64,000 bases of DNA from Chloroflexota bacterium. Lineage in GTDB: Bacteria; Chloroflexota; UBA11872; VXOZ01. The notes beneath the pieces are model-generated. The model was not told the DNA's origin. It saw only the letters and a program-made list of their open reading frames with translations, and ran no database searches. Below, piece by piece: positions 34,034-41,794 of the stretch (the stretch's first letter is position 1; each line of letters begins with the position of its first letter). The stretch is taken from assembly GCA_958295775.1 (NCBI GenBank), contig CATQHC010000003.1, positions 124,001 to 188,000 of the forward strand, in the 5' to 3' direction. The translations under genes and the position numbers were made by a program.

Positions 34034-34462
34034 TCACCCTTCTCCCATGTAAATGTTCGTCGAAATACGACGCAACACCTGATTCCCGGTTTCCGTCGTA
34101 ATGAGCGCTTCCACCACCTGATAGAGGCGGCCGCGTTTCTCGTAGGTGTCGGTGATCTTCCAGGAGACGGTGAGCGTGCTGCCGACGGGGGCAGGCTGCA
34201 AGAACGCGGCCTCTTCGTGCGTGTGGATGGCCGCGACTCCGGCGGGCAGCGAGAACGAGGGACTGCGCGTCAGGTTGCTGAAGTTGAAGAGCAAGCCGGC
34301 GTGGATGATAGGGGCCCGGCCTGCGTGATCCTCCACATACCGTGGATGAAAGTCCTCCATTGAATGCAGAAAGTTTTCATTGAATTCTTCCGTTACGTGG
34401 AACGTAAACGGATCCAGTTTTTCACCGGCCGCGAGCCGGTCGGTGCGTTTCGGCGCTCCCAC
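34034..34462 (-). CDS. MaoC-like/FAS1-type hydratase, second copy
   Basis: 142-residue hot-dog protein. Seen: a FTFHVTEEFNENFLHSMEDFHPRYVE opening, then HAGLLFNFSNLTRSPSF, THEEAAFLQPAPVGSTLTVSWKITDTYEKRGRLYQVVE, which matches the FAS1-like dehydratase half. I chose GTG at 34462, which has AAGAAGGGA 9 bases upstream, over an in-frame TTG eight codons earlier. It is not a close copy of its neighbour, so the pair may form a heterodimer, as two-gene MaoC hydratases do. That is inference. Confidence 0.8.
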   Translation of the reverse strand: MGAPKRTDRLAAGEKLDPFTFHVTEEFNENFLHSMEDFHPRYVEDHAGRAPIIHAGLLFNFSNLTRSPSFSLPAGVAAIHTHEEAAFLQPAPVGSTLTVSWKITDTYEKRGRLYQVVEALITTETGNQVLRRISTNIYMGEG

Positions 34463-34526
34463 AAGTGCACATCCCTTCTTACGCAATGGTCCACAGAATC
34501 AGGCGACCGCTCACCGTTCTGCGTCG

Positions 34527-35954
34527 TTAGTCCGTGTCCGATCGCTCGTCCACAAACCGCTTGAACTTATAGCCGCCCGCAATCTCGGCAAAGCCGTCTT
34601 CCGGCAGAAACTCGATTTCGGGACTGATCTCCGTTTCGGCGCGCACGGTTGCTTGGATCTCCTGTCGTAAACGCGCTTGTTCTGAAGCGGCGCACGCCGC
34701 GCGTACCCGCAGCACATCGGCCGCGAGCGGATCGCGCGGGTTTTCCCGGCTGATGACGACCTGGTACTCCCTCACCCCGCGGCTGAGCAAGCCGGAAAGC
34801 CTTTCCAAGAGCACGGCAGGATTCACCAACGTGCCCTTGACCTTCGTCAGGCCGTCAACCCGATACGGACTGCCCAGAAAACGCGGCTCATGGCGGCCGC
34901 AGTGCGGGCATTGCGCGTGGGTCAGCGCCACCACATCACCGGCCACGTAGCGCAGCAGCACCGTGCCCCGGCGATTCAGGTGGGTGAGGAGCAACAAGCC
35001 CCGCGCGCCGTCGGGCACGGGTGCATACGTCTCCGGGTCTACCACTTCAAAGTAAAATTGCTCGGGCGCGGGCAGGTGGGCGCCGCCGTTCTCACGGCAC
35101 TCCGTAGAGGGGCCCATGAGTTCCGTCATGCCGTAGCCGTTGTTGACCGTAATCTCTCCACTGCCCAAGTTCATGAGGCGCCTGCGCATGTCGTCGCGCA
35201 TGGCGGTCGGGCAGGGCTCGCCCATTGCCATCACGAGCCGCACCGCGCTGAAGTCCCTACCCAGTTCCTCGGCGCGCATGATCACGCGCCGGACGTACGA
35301 GGTGATGCCCCACAGCACTGTAGCGCGCTGGCTCTCAATGAGGTCGATGGCCTCGTCCATGCGCCGGTGTACGGGAAAACCGGCATAGGCGCGGCCGGTG
35401 AGGCCGCTCAGCAGCTTGCTGCCGGCTGCCATCGGCCCCCACGTAGCACTCAAGAAGCCTTGATGGGGAACGACACTTAAAGGAAAGAGATTCATAATCG
35501 TGTCGGCAGGCCCGATGCCCGCGATGCGCGTGGCCCGCGCCATGAGATCAATGCGCGCATAGCGATCGTGCACCGTATCGTAAAAAGGTGTCGGCTCGCC
35601 GGAGGAGCCCGCCGTATAGATGATGTCGGCAATCGTCCGCTCTTCCAGGCTCAGTCCGGTGACGCGGGCGGGGTCGAGCCGGAACGACTCCGGATCGCGC
35701 ATATAGTCCTGCTTGGACATGGGCGGCAGCTTGCGGATGTCGTCCACGGTCCGAAAGTCGTCCGGTGTCAGCCCGCGGTCACGCAAAACCTGCTTCGCAT
35801 AGGGATGGGCCTGTGCGCACAGATGCACCATGCGTTCGAGATACGTGTTGCGCTGCACGCGCAGCCGCTCCATGTACGCAGCCGCGCCCGCCGTCGCAGG
35901 CGGTTCGTCTGCGTGCCGCGCCTCGGTTGGTGCTCTCATCGTGCCCATGTTCAT
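34527..35954 (-). CDS. AMP-dependent CoA ligase of the phenylacetate-CoA ligase (PaaK) type
   Basis: 475 residues. Activates an acid to its acyl-adenylate and CoA thioester. Seen: YTAGSSGEPTPFYDT (the Ser/Thr/Gly-rich P-loop, near 113-127), GITSYVRRVI, VNNGYGMTELMGPSTEC (motif A5), the zinc-type CPHCGRHEPRFLGSPYRVDGLTKVKGTLVNP region with the A8 core, and the closing GGYKFKRFVDER. The zinc pair and lack of a luciferase-type C-terminus are typical of PaaK. It precedes two MaoC-like hydratase genes on the same strand. The substrate is not readable; phenylacetate is not assured. Confidence 0.87.
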   Translation of the reverse strand: MNMGTMRAPTEARHADEPPATAGAAAYMERLRVQRNTYLERMVHLCAQAHPYAKQVLRDRGLTPDDFRTVDDIRKLPPMSKQDYMRDPESFRLDPARVTGLSLEERTIADIIYTAGSSGEPTPFYDTVHDRYARIDLMARATRIAGIGPADTIMNLFPLSVVPHQGFLSATWGPMAAGSKLLSGLTGRAYAGFPVHRRMDEAIDLIESQRATVLWGITSYVRRVIMRAEELGRDFSAVRLVMAMGEPCPTAMRDDMRRRLMNLGSGEITVNNGYGMTELMGPSTECRENGGAHLPAPEQFYFEVVDPETYAPVPDGARGLLLLTHLNRRGTVLLRYVAGDVVALTHAQCPHCGRHEPRFLGSPYRVDGLTKVKGTLVNPAVLLERLSGLLSRGVREYQVVISRENPRDPLAADVLRVRAACAASEQARLRQEIQATVRAETEISPEIEFLPEDGFAEIAGGYKFKRFVDERSDTD

Positions 35955-36438
35955 CTACCGTTTGTCCCGCCCCACCTCTTGCAAGGATGCCAGAGTCGGG
36001 ACGATTTGTTGTAAGTTGCGGGCGCCGTGGCGCCGCAAAGCTAGATTTACCGATTCTAGCGCGGTGGGTAGGTGGTTTCAAGGAGTGGCGATGCGCGCGG
36101 GTGCGGGTGAAGGGCTGAATCGATGCCATTGCTGTCTAAGGGGTGTGCTTTGCTGTATCCGGAACGAGGTTGACCTCCGCTAGGGGTCAAGGGGTTGGTT
36201 CTGGCGCAGTGGTGTAAAATGTCACCAATGGTCGTAGACCCTAAAGTACGTTCCGATCGTTTTGACTTGGACAGAAGCAGGCGGGAGTGCGCGTGCTCGT
36301 TTCCATTTCGAGCTAGGAGGCGGGGGACAAGCCTCCGCGCTACCGGAAGCCGGATTCGCAGTCGCAAAAGTATATTGACCGTAATTGAGTTCAGGCACTG
36401 AGGTGAAGCAAGTCAGCGAAGTTGGGAGGAAATACACA
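35955..36438. other. Intergenic region between divergent genes
   Basis: No gene seen. It separates the PaaK-like gene (minus) from the dioxygenase gene (plus) and holds the repeat at 36316-36344. No promoter I can support. Confidence 0.55.
36316..36344. repeat. Dispersed palindrome, inverted TAGCGC type
   Basis: GGAGGCGGGGGACAAGCCTCC followed by GCGCTACC; inverted relative of the 26590 element. The outer arm GGAGGC/GCCTCC is a compensated variant. Confidence 0.8.
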
Positions 36439-37416
36439 ATGGCAAGCACGCAAATACTTTCGGAAGTGATTGGCGATCAGCGGGCGTGGACCGCGCAATC
36501 GATCGATGGGGGCGAGTCGTGGCGCTATACCTTGACAGCGGACTGTTTCGCGGAGCTCGATGCCTTTCTCGCACAGCGGCAGAGCCAGTCGCAGCCGATT
36601 ACCGAGACGCGCATCCAGCGCGCCGACTTTCCCGCTTGTGCCGCAGTTCTTGAAGGTGCGCTCCCCGCGCTGGAAAGAGGGCGGGGTTTCGCCATCGTCG
36701 AGCGGCTGTCATTCGAGCGTTACACACGAGATGAAGCGCAGATGGCTTACTGGGTGATCGGCCAGCTTCTGGGTGTGCCGTTCGCGCAGGACGTGAAGGG
36801 CACGCTGCTCTACGATGTGAAGGATACCGGACAGGACGTGTCAAAGGGCGCGCGCTTCTCCGTGAGCAACGTGGAGAGCAGCTTCCACATGGACCACTGT
36901 TTTGGCGATCCGATCCCCGATATTCTAGGTTTGCTCAGCTTGCAGGGGGCGAAGTCCGGCGGCAGGAGCCAGTTCCTCAGCGCGTATACGCTTCACAACG
37001 AGCTGCTCACCAAGTGCCCGGACGCGCTGCCAATCCTCTATGAGCCCTTCTACTTCGACCGGCGCGGCCAATTCAAAGAGGGTGAGAAGCCGGTGTTCGA
37101 AGCGCCTATCTTCCGCTGGGATGCGCAAGGCCTGCACATTCGCTACCTGTACTACTACATCCAGGTCGGTCAGGAGCGCATGGACGTGCCGTTCAGTCCG
37201 ACGCAGGCGCAGGCGCTGGCGGCGGTGGAAGACACGTTAGCCCGCCAAGACCTGCACGTTGAGATGCTGCTGGAGCCGGGACAGATGCTTTTCACAAGCA
37301 ATCACTGGTTGCTGCACAACCGCACCTCTTTCGAAGACCATCCTGAGCCGGAAAAGCGGCGGCATCTGGTACGCCTCTGGCTGAGTTACCGGAACGGCGC
37401 GGCGGCGCACCACTAG
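36439..37416 (+). CDS. TauD/TfdA-type Fe(II)/2-oxoglutarate dioxygenase
   Basis: 325 residues. Seen: the iron-binding HxD in SSFHMDHCFGD (H150 and D152), the distal His in LLHNRTSFEDHP (near 293) and the 2-oxoglutarate Arg in HLVRLWLSYRN (near 312). RGFAIVERLSFERYTRDEA near 82-100 is the usual TauD entry region. GGGAGG lies 9 bases before ATG 36439, which decides the start over an ATG 18 codons upstream. No transporter or regulator is adjacent, so the substrate is unknown. Confidence 0.88.
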   Translation: MASTQILSEVIGDQRAWTAQSIDGGESWRYTLTADCFAELDAFLAQRQSQSQPITETRIQRADFPACAAVLEGALPALERGRGFAIVERLSFERYTRDEAQMAYWVIGQLLGVPFAQDVKGTLLYDVKDTGQDVSKGARFSVSNVESSFHMDHCFGDPIPDILGLLSLQGAKSGGRSQFLSAYTLHNELLTKCPDALPILYEPFYFDRRGQFKEGEKPVFEAPIFRWDAQGLHIRYLYYYIQVGQERMDVPFSPTQAQALAAVEDTLARQDLHVEMLLEPGQMLFTSNHWLLHNRTSFEDHPEPEKRRHLVRLWLSYRNGAAAHH

Positions 37417-37548
37417 ACTGCTTGAAGAGCGGCGCTGCAGCCGGCCTGCATTGCCCTTTCGAGACTTTCGCGTGATCCTCATCCGGTTGGGTGGATTCCT
37501 AATCCCGCTGAAATCACCTGCAAAAGCCGATCCAACGGTCGTGAAGAC

Positions 37549-37622
37549 GCCCTCTCCTGGGGGAGAGAAGCTGAACCGAGGGTCGTGGTGACACCCTCTG
37601 GGGGAGAGGGTTGGGGTGAGGG
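37549..37622. repeat. CCCTCTCC-type repeat, double unit
   Basis: GCCCTCTCCTGGGGGAGAG then ACCCTCTGGGGGAGAGGGT, ending with GGGGTGAGGGG, similar to the 27871 double unit. Confidence 0.7.
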
Positions 37623-37754
37623 GATCTTGGCGCCGATCCAGCCCACTTCCAACTATCATGCAGAAGTACGCAGGAGGCAACGCTGGGAAAGGGCCGGAGC
37701 CCGCCCCGTTCGCGTTACGGTGATAGGGATGATACCTTCCACGAATAGCAGGGC

Positions 37755-37782
37755 GTAGGGGCACGACATGTCGTGCCTCAAC
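37755..37782. repeat. GGGGCACGAC-type palindrome with diverged right end
   Basis: GTAGGGGCACGACATGTCGT as at 15126, but the right arm ends GCCTCAAC and loses part of the symmetry. Confidence 0.8.
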
Positions 37783-37901
37783 GGGTAGTAGTTCACTTTC
37801 TAGAGCGGCCAATTGTACGGCGAAGGGATTGCCGAATTCATTCGCCTCTCTGCGCAGGTTAGGCCGGAATACGCAGCAGGCTTCCATTAAGGAGATACAT
37901 C

Positions 37902-38489
37902 ATGCCGATCAGCGACGAGCTGCGCGAGAGCGTGCGCCGGAGCTTGCCGGAGTTGGCCGACATTGCCGACGAGACGCTGCGGAATCAGGTGGTGGAGGCG
38001 TGGGCTTTCGCGCTCTCCGAGACCGAGTTCACGAGTATCGAGCAAATTCGCGGGTCGGGCAATCCGGATACGCCCGCCATGAAACAAGGCACGCAAGCGG
38101 AACACTTGCGCGGTGTCGCGCGCATTGCCTTGGCAATGGCTGATGCCCTTGAGCAAGTAATGGGGCCGTTGGGCATTGACCGCGATCTCCTTTGCGCCGC
38201 CGCACTCTGTCACGACCTTGGCAAGCCCTTCGAGTTTAGTCCCGCCAATCAGGCACGCTGGCGCGCTGATCCCGCCAAGGTGGGATTCCCCTCGGTACGC
38301 CATCCGGTCTATGGCGTCCACGTCGCGCTCTCCGTAGGCTTGCCGGAAGCGGTGGTGCACACGGCCGGCGCACACTCCATGGAGGGTGAGAATGTGGAAC
38401 GCAGCCTGGAAAACACTATTGTGAATCTGGCCGATCATGCCTTCTGGACCGTGCTCAGACGCGCGGGCGGGCTGTCCGAGAATGAGTGA
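37902..38489 (+). CDS. HD-domain phosphohydrolase family protein
   Basis: 195 residues, metal-dependent phosphohydrolase fold. Seen: H68 in QAEHLRGVARIALAM, then HD pair H104-D105 in LCHDLGKPFEF, and a later RHPVYGVHVALSVGL with a further His, and ENTIVNLADHAFW giving the fourth metal ligand Asp. TAAGGAG lies 8 bases before ATG. No partner gene is obvious; the next gene begins 199 bp downstream. Confidence 0.87.
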   Translation: MPISDELRESVRRSLPELADIADETLRNQVVEAWAFALSETEFTSIEQIRGSGNPDTPAMKQGTQAEHLRGVARIALAMADALEQVMGPLGIDRDLLCAAALCHDLGKPFEFSPANQARWRADPAKVGFPSVRHPVYGVHVALSVGLPEAVVHTAGAHSMEGENVERSLENTIVNLADHAFWTVLRRAGGLSENE

Positions 38490-38688
38490 TATCGTGCCGG
38501 TGCGGCCCGCACCCGCCTGCAATTAGGTGGGAGAGTAGACAGTCGTCCCTCACCCAAAGGCTTGCAGGCATCCACAACTCTTCCTTTATGCCATACTCTC
38601 ATGTGAGAAACTACACCTATGGTTTCGAGGAAGTCCGCGTAAGAGAGATCATTGCTAGCGAGCGCTTGCGGAGAAGAAAGAGGTAACC

Positions 38689-39822
38689 ATGTCCCAATTC
38701 CATGACCGCTATGGGTTGACGCCCATCATCAACGCGTGCGGCAAGATGACGCATCTGGGCGCGGCCGCGGTGCCGCCGGAGATAACGAGCCGTGTACTGG
38801 AAGCTATGTCGGAATTCGTAGATATGCCGGAGTTCCTAAAGGTGGCGGATGCCGCCATCGCCGACGCCACCGGCGCGGAAGCGGGCACGGTGACCCACTG
38901 CGCCGCGGCGGGAATTGCCGTGACCTGCGCCGGGGCCATGACCGGCGACGACCTAGGCAAAGTGCTTTCCCTGCCCGACACCACCGGCATGAAGAATGAG
39001 GTCATCATTCAGAAGGGCCACGCCGTGAATTTCGGCGCGCCCATCACGCAGATGATCCGCATGACCGGCGCCACAGCCGTTGAGTTCGGTGAAGTGAACC
39101 GCGCCTTACCTGAACACATGGCGCGCGCCATCACCGCCAACACCGCGGCGGCCGTCTTTGTGCTCTCGCACCACACCGTGCAGCACAACCAGCTCTCATT
39201 CGCGGAGTTCGTGGAGGTCGCGGACGCGCACGGTGTGCCCGTGATCGTGGACGGCGCGGCGGAGGCGTTCTTGGCGCGTGAATTGCTGGAGCAGGGCGCG
39301 TCTGCCGTGGTGTTCAGCGATCAGAAGCACCTGAACGGCTTTACGGCCGGCGTGATAGCCGGCAACCGTGACCTCATCGACGCGACCGCGCGCAACGGCA
39401 TGGGCCTGGGACGCCCCATGAAGCCGACGAAAGAGGGCATCGTGAGCGTGATTGCCACCATGGAGTGGCTGCGCACGTTCGACCGCGACGCCTATCTCGC
39501 CGACATGGACGCGAAGACCGATCCCGTGGTAGCGGCAATGGCGGAGATTCCCGGCATTACGGCCATTGCGGAACCGGACATCACCGGCAACCCGCAGGCC
39601 CGGGCGAAGATTATCGTCGATCCCGCCGTCACCGGCACGACGGCCGAGGAAGTCTGCGAAGCGTTGAAAGCCGGCACGCCGTCGATCCACCCGCGCGCCC
39701 ATCACGTTGATGAAGGGTTCTTCTACATCGACCCCGTCGAACTGCGCCTGAGCGAAGTACCGACGGTGATCGCGCGGCTGCAGGAGATTTTCCAAAGCGC
39801 CAGCGTTCCGGTCGAGGTGTGA
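38689..39822 (+). CDS. SelA-like PLP enzyme (D-glucosaminate-6-phosphate ammonia-lyase type)
   Basis: 377 residues, SelA/DgaE-related fold-type I PLP protein. Seen: PIINACGKMTHLGAAAVPPE at the start, THCAAAGIAVTCAGAM, VFVLSHHTVQHNQLSFAEFVEVADAHG, cofactor Asp in VPVIVDGAAEAFL (D188) and Schiff-base Lys in VVFSDQKHLNGFTAGVIAG (K213). The GAGGTAACC just before the ATG is a good ribosome site. No selenocysteine machinery (selB, tRNA-Sec) is near, so a catabolic lyase/transaminase role is more likely than SelA. Function inferred. Confidence 0.85.
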   Translation: MSQFHDRYGLTPIINACGKMTHLGAAAVPPEITSRVLEAMSEFVDMPEFLKVADAAIADATGAEAGTVTHCAAAGIAVTCAGAMTGDDLGKVLSLPDTTGMKNEVIIQKGHAVNFGAPITQMIRMTGATAVEFGEVNRALPEHMARAITANTAAAVFVLSHHTVQHNQLSFAEFVEVADAHGVPVIVDGAAEAFLARELLEQGASAVVFSDQKHLNGFTAGVIAGNRDLIDATARNGMGLGRPMKPTKEGIVSVIATMEWLRTFDRDAYLADMDAKTDPVVAAMAEIPGITAIAEPDITGNPQARAKIIVDPAVTGTTAEEVCEALKAGTPSIHPRAHHVDEGFFYIDPVELRLSEVPTVIARLQEIFQSASVPVEV

Positions 39823-39902
39823 GCACAAGCAGACATTGATTTTGGAAACGGTTGGCCGTGCCCAATAGCGCGCCTGTGAGCCCATCCAGCCCAGGGAGTA
39901 AG

Positions 39903-40166
39903 CTAAGGGACCCACCGGAGGACCGCGACCACAAATCCACCTACCGCCACCACCAAACCGCCCAACACCACAAAAAGCCAAACAAGCGTTTTGGTCTGGT
40001 CGTGCAATTGCTTCTCTATGCGAAGCTCAAGCGCTTGCAGGTCCTGCGTGGTACCAAGCGAACGCTGCGACTCGGTTACCACGTCGACCAGGGCTTGCGC
40101 CTGCGATTCAGAGAAGCCTGCGCCCGTTAGCATTCTTATGGCCCGATAGGTGTCAAACACAGCCAT
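39903..40166 (-). CDS. Small DUF1640-like coiled-coil membrane protein
   Basis: 87 residues: an N-terminal AVFDTYRAIRMLTGAGFSESQAQALVDVVTE motif typical of the CCDC90/DUF1640 family, a predicted coiled coil over about 30-55, and one C-terminal membrane helix. GGAG lies 8 bases before the ATG. It faces away from the nucleotidyltransferase gene at 40249; the two starts are 82 bp apart. Confidence 0.8.
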   Translation of the reverse strand: MAVFDTYRAIRMLTGAGFSESQAQALVDVVTESQRSLGTTQDLQALELRIEKQLHDQTKTLVWLFVVLGGLVVAVGGFVVAVLRWVP

Positions 40167-40248
40167 CGAGAAGCTCCGTCATGCGCATTACAATTAGGTA
40201 GCACGATTATTGTATCATGCGTTCTGCGTGAACTGCAGTTGACGACTC

Positions 40249-40551
40249 ATGGTACTTACCAAAGAAGACGCAATACGGACCATCACCCAACACCGCGACG
40301 ACATCGCTGAACTTGGCGTTGCCGCAATCGGACTGATCGGCTCCGTCGCACGCAATGAAGCCCACGCTGCCAGCGACCTGGATGTCGTCATCGACCTGCC
40401 GCCGGAGCATCAAACACTGCGAGGGTATTTCGCAATAGTTGACTACCTGGAGGCACAGTTCGGCCGCCACGTTGACGTGCTAATGCTGGATACGTTGCGG
40501 CCTCGCTTTCGCCGCGCGATTGAGCGTGAAATCGTCTGGATCGACCTCTGA
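40249..40551 (+). CDS. MNT-type minimal nucleotidyltransferase
   Basis: 100 residues. Seen: GLIGSVARNEAHAASDLDVVIDLPP (G31, S32, D43, D45), the polymerase-beta catalytic core G-S-X(n)-D-x-D, and a third Asp in RHVDVLML. In MntA/HepT modules this gene sits next to a HEPN toxin; here no HEPN gene adjoins it. The next gene is on the opposite strand and begins right at the stop. I see no good ribosome site before the ATG. Confidence 0.82.
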   Translation: MVLTKEDAIRTITQHRDDIAELGVAAIGLIGSVARNEAHAASDLDVVIDLPPEHQTLRGYFAIVDYLEAQFGRHVDVLMLDTLRPRFRRAIEREIVWIDL

Positions 40552-41691
40552 TTAGGGAGCGCCGAGAAAGGCCCTCAGAATAGGTGTCAGGGTCTCCGCG
40601 TGGGTGTAGTGTGGAAAGTGTCCCGCCCCCTCGATAGTGACTATCTGGGTAATATCTATCCAGGCAGCGTAGTCTTGAGCCACGTCAAGCGGCTGCAGGT
40701 CGATGGCGCCGTGCACGATAAGCGTCGGCGCGGTGACAGCGGCCAGTGCATCCGAGTAGTCGTGGCGCTGACCCATGGAAAAGAATTGCGCGCGGGCGTG
40801 CCATGACCCAACCCGCTCCAGCGGTGGAGCCACTGCTACCGGAGAAGGCCCTGCCGCTGTCTCGAAATAGACAAACAGCTCAGCGTCCAACTCCTGGAGT
40901 TCAGATTCCGGCTTGTCGAAAATGCTCGCGAGGTCAAAATACCGTTGCAGCCACTCGTCGTAGCTCCCGTGTTGTTCAGGTGGAAGTCGCTCTCGCAAGT
41001 TGTCGAACAGCCCACCGTGTCGCGACGGAAACACAATCAGATCAGCAGGAGCAACAAGGATTAGCTTTTCGACCCTGTCAGGCAGTTCGGCTGCGTACAG
41101 CGCGGCGAGAAGCGCACCATATGAGTGGCCGACCAGGATCAGCTTTTCATCGCCCAGGAGACGACGGATACGTTCGATGTCGGCTAGCTGCTCCGCGATG
41201 CCGAGAGCGCCTTCAAGCTGCTGGATGTTGTCCCATTGACTGCCTGAGAACTCGAACTCGGGCCGCGTTGACAGCCCGGACCCGCGCTGGTCGTAGTAGT
41301 GGAATCGATAGTTGTCGCCCAACGCATCGAACGCAGGAGCAGAGGCGGTTGGTGGAATCCCTGGCCCGCCGTGAATTACGAGCACGTTCCGGCCTTCACC
41401 GCTTGCGAAGTGGTGAAGCAATATCCCAGACGCTACTTCCCACGTCTCTAGATCACCGCTTACTGGCTCCAAGTTCGGATGCGAAGCAAGTCCACCAGGA
41501 GTGTAAAGCGGTTGCTGCATGAACCACCAGAGCAGCCCTCCTCCCCCAGCGGCTAAGAGTGCGAGAACTACGACGACCGATACAATTATCCTCTTCGTTG
41601 AGCCAAAGAGCCTTGTTACATACCCCCGTCGTTTCGAAGCCGGTGTGTCACCTGAAGCGAGGGTAGGTTTTCGCTTTTCTGAGCTGCCCAT
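40552..41691 (-). CDS. Membrane-anchored alpha/beta hydrolase, proline iminopeptidase-like
   Basis: 379 residues. A basic N-terminus, one membrane helix (about 34-58), then an alpha/beta hydrolase domain. Seen: the HGGPGIPPTASAP oxyanion region near 108, DQRGSGLSTRPEFE near 134, nucleophile Ser190 in LVGHSYGALLAAL, the acid Asp in LIVHGAIDLQPLD near 323, and the catalytic His in IEGAGHFPHYTHAE near 358. HGGPG plus DQRGSG is the prolyl-aminopeptidase subfamily pattern. No signal for cleavage after the helix, so it should stay anchored. Confidence 0.87.
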   Translation of the reverse strand: MGSSEKRKPTLASGDTPASKRRGYVTRLFGSTKRIIVSVVVVLALLAAGGGGLLWWFMQQPLYTPGGLASHPNLEPVSGDLETWEVASGILLHHFASGEGRNVLVIHGGPGIPPTASAPAFDALGDNYRFHYYDQRGSGLSTRPEFEFSGSQWDNIQQLEGALGIAEQLADIERIRRLLGDEKLILVGHSYGALLAALYAAELPDRVEKLILVAPADLIVFPSRHGGLFDNLRERLPPEQHGSYDEWLQRYFDLASIFDKPESELQELDAELFVYFETAAGPSPVAVAPPLERVGSWHARAQFFSMGQRHDYSDALAAVTAPTLIVHGAIDLQPLDVAQDYAAWIDITQIVTIEGAGHFPHYTHAETLTPILRAFLGAP

Positions 41692-41794
41692 GTTCTTCTC
41701 AATCTTTGGCTAGTACCTCAGTAGCCTCGACTAAGCTGTCCATCTTCAATGTGCTATTCTGGGCACACTCCAAGATTATCACAAGGGGTTCACC

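Larger units (their letters stand above)
37417..37901. other. Intergenic region with two dispersed palindromes
   Basis: No gene. Holds a CCCTCTCC-type block (37549-37622) with two imperfect units and a GGGGCACGAC palindrome (37755-37782). No terminator with a U-tract is seen for the dioxygenase gene. Confidence 0.6.

Noticed and set aside
38486-38686. A small plus-strand frame between the HD and SelA-like genes.
   Set aside because: No ribosome site, unusual composition, and it ends at the next gene's own leader.
40249-41691. A HEPN partner for the MNT gene.
   Set aside because: The next gene is a membrane-anchored alpha/beta hydrolase on the other strand with a complete catalytic triad; no HEPN motif is present.
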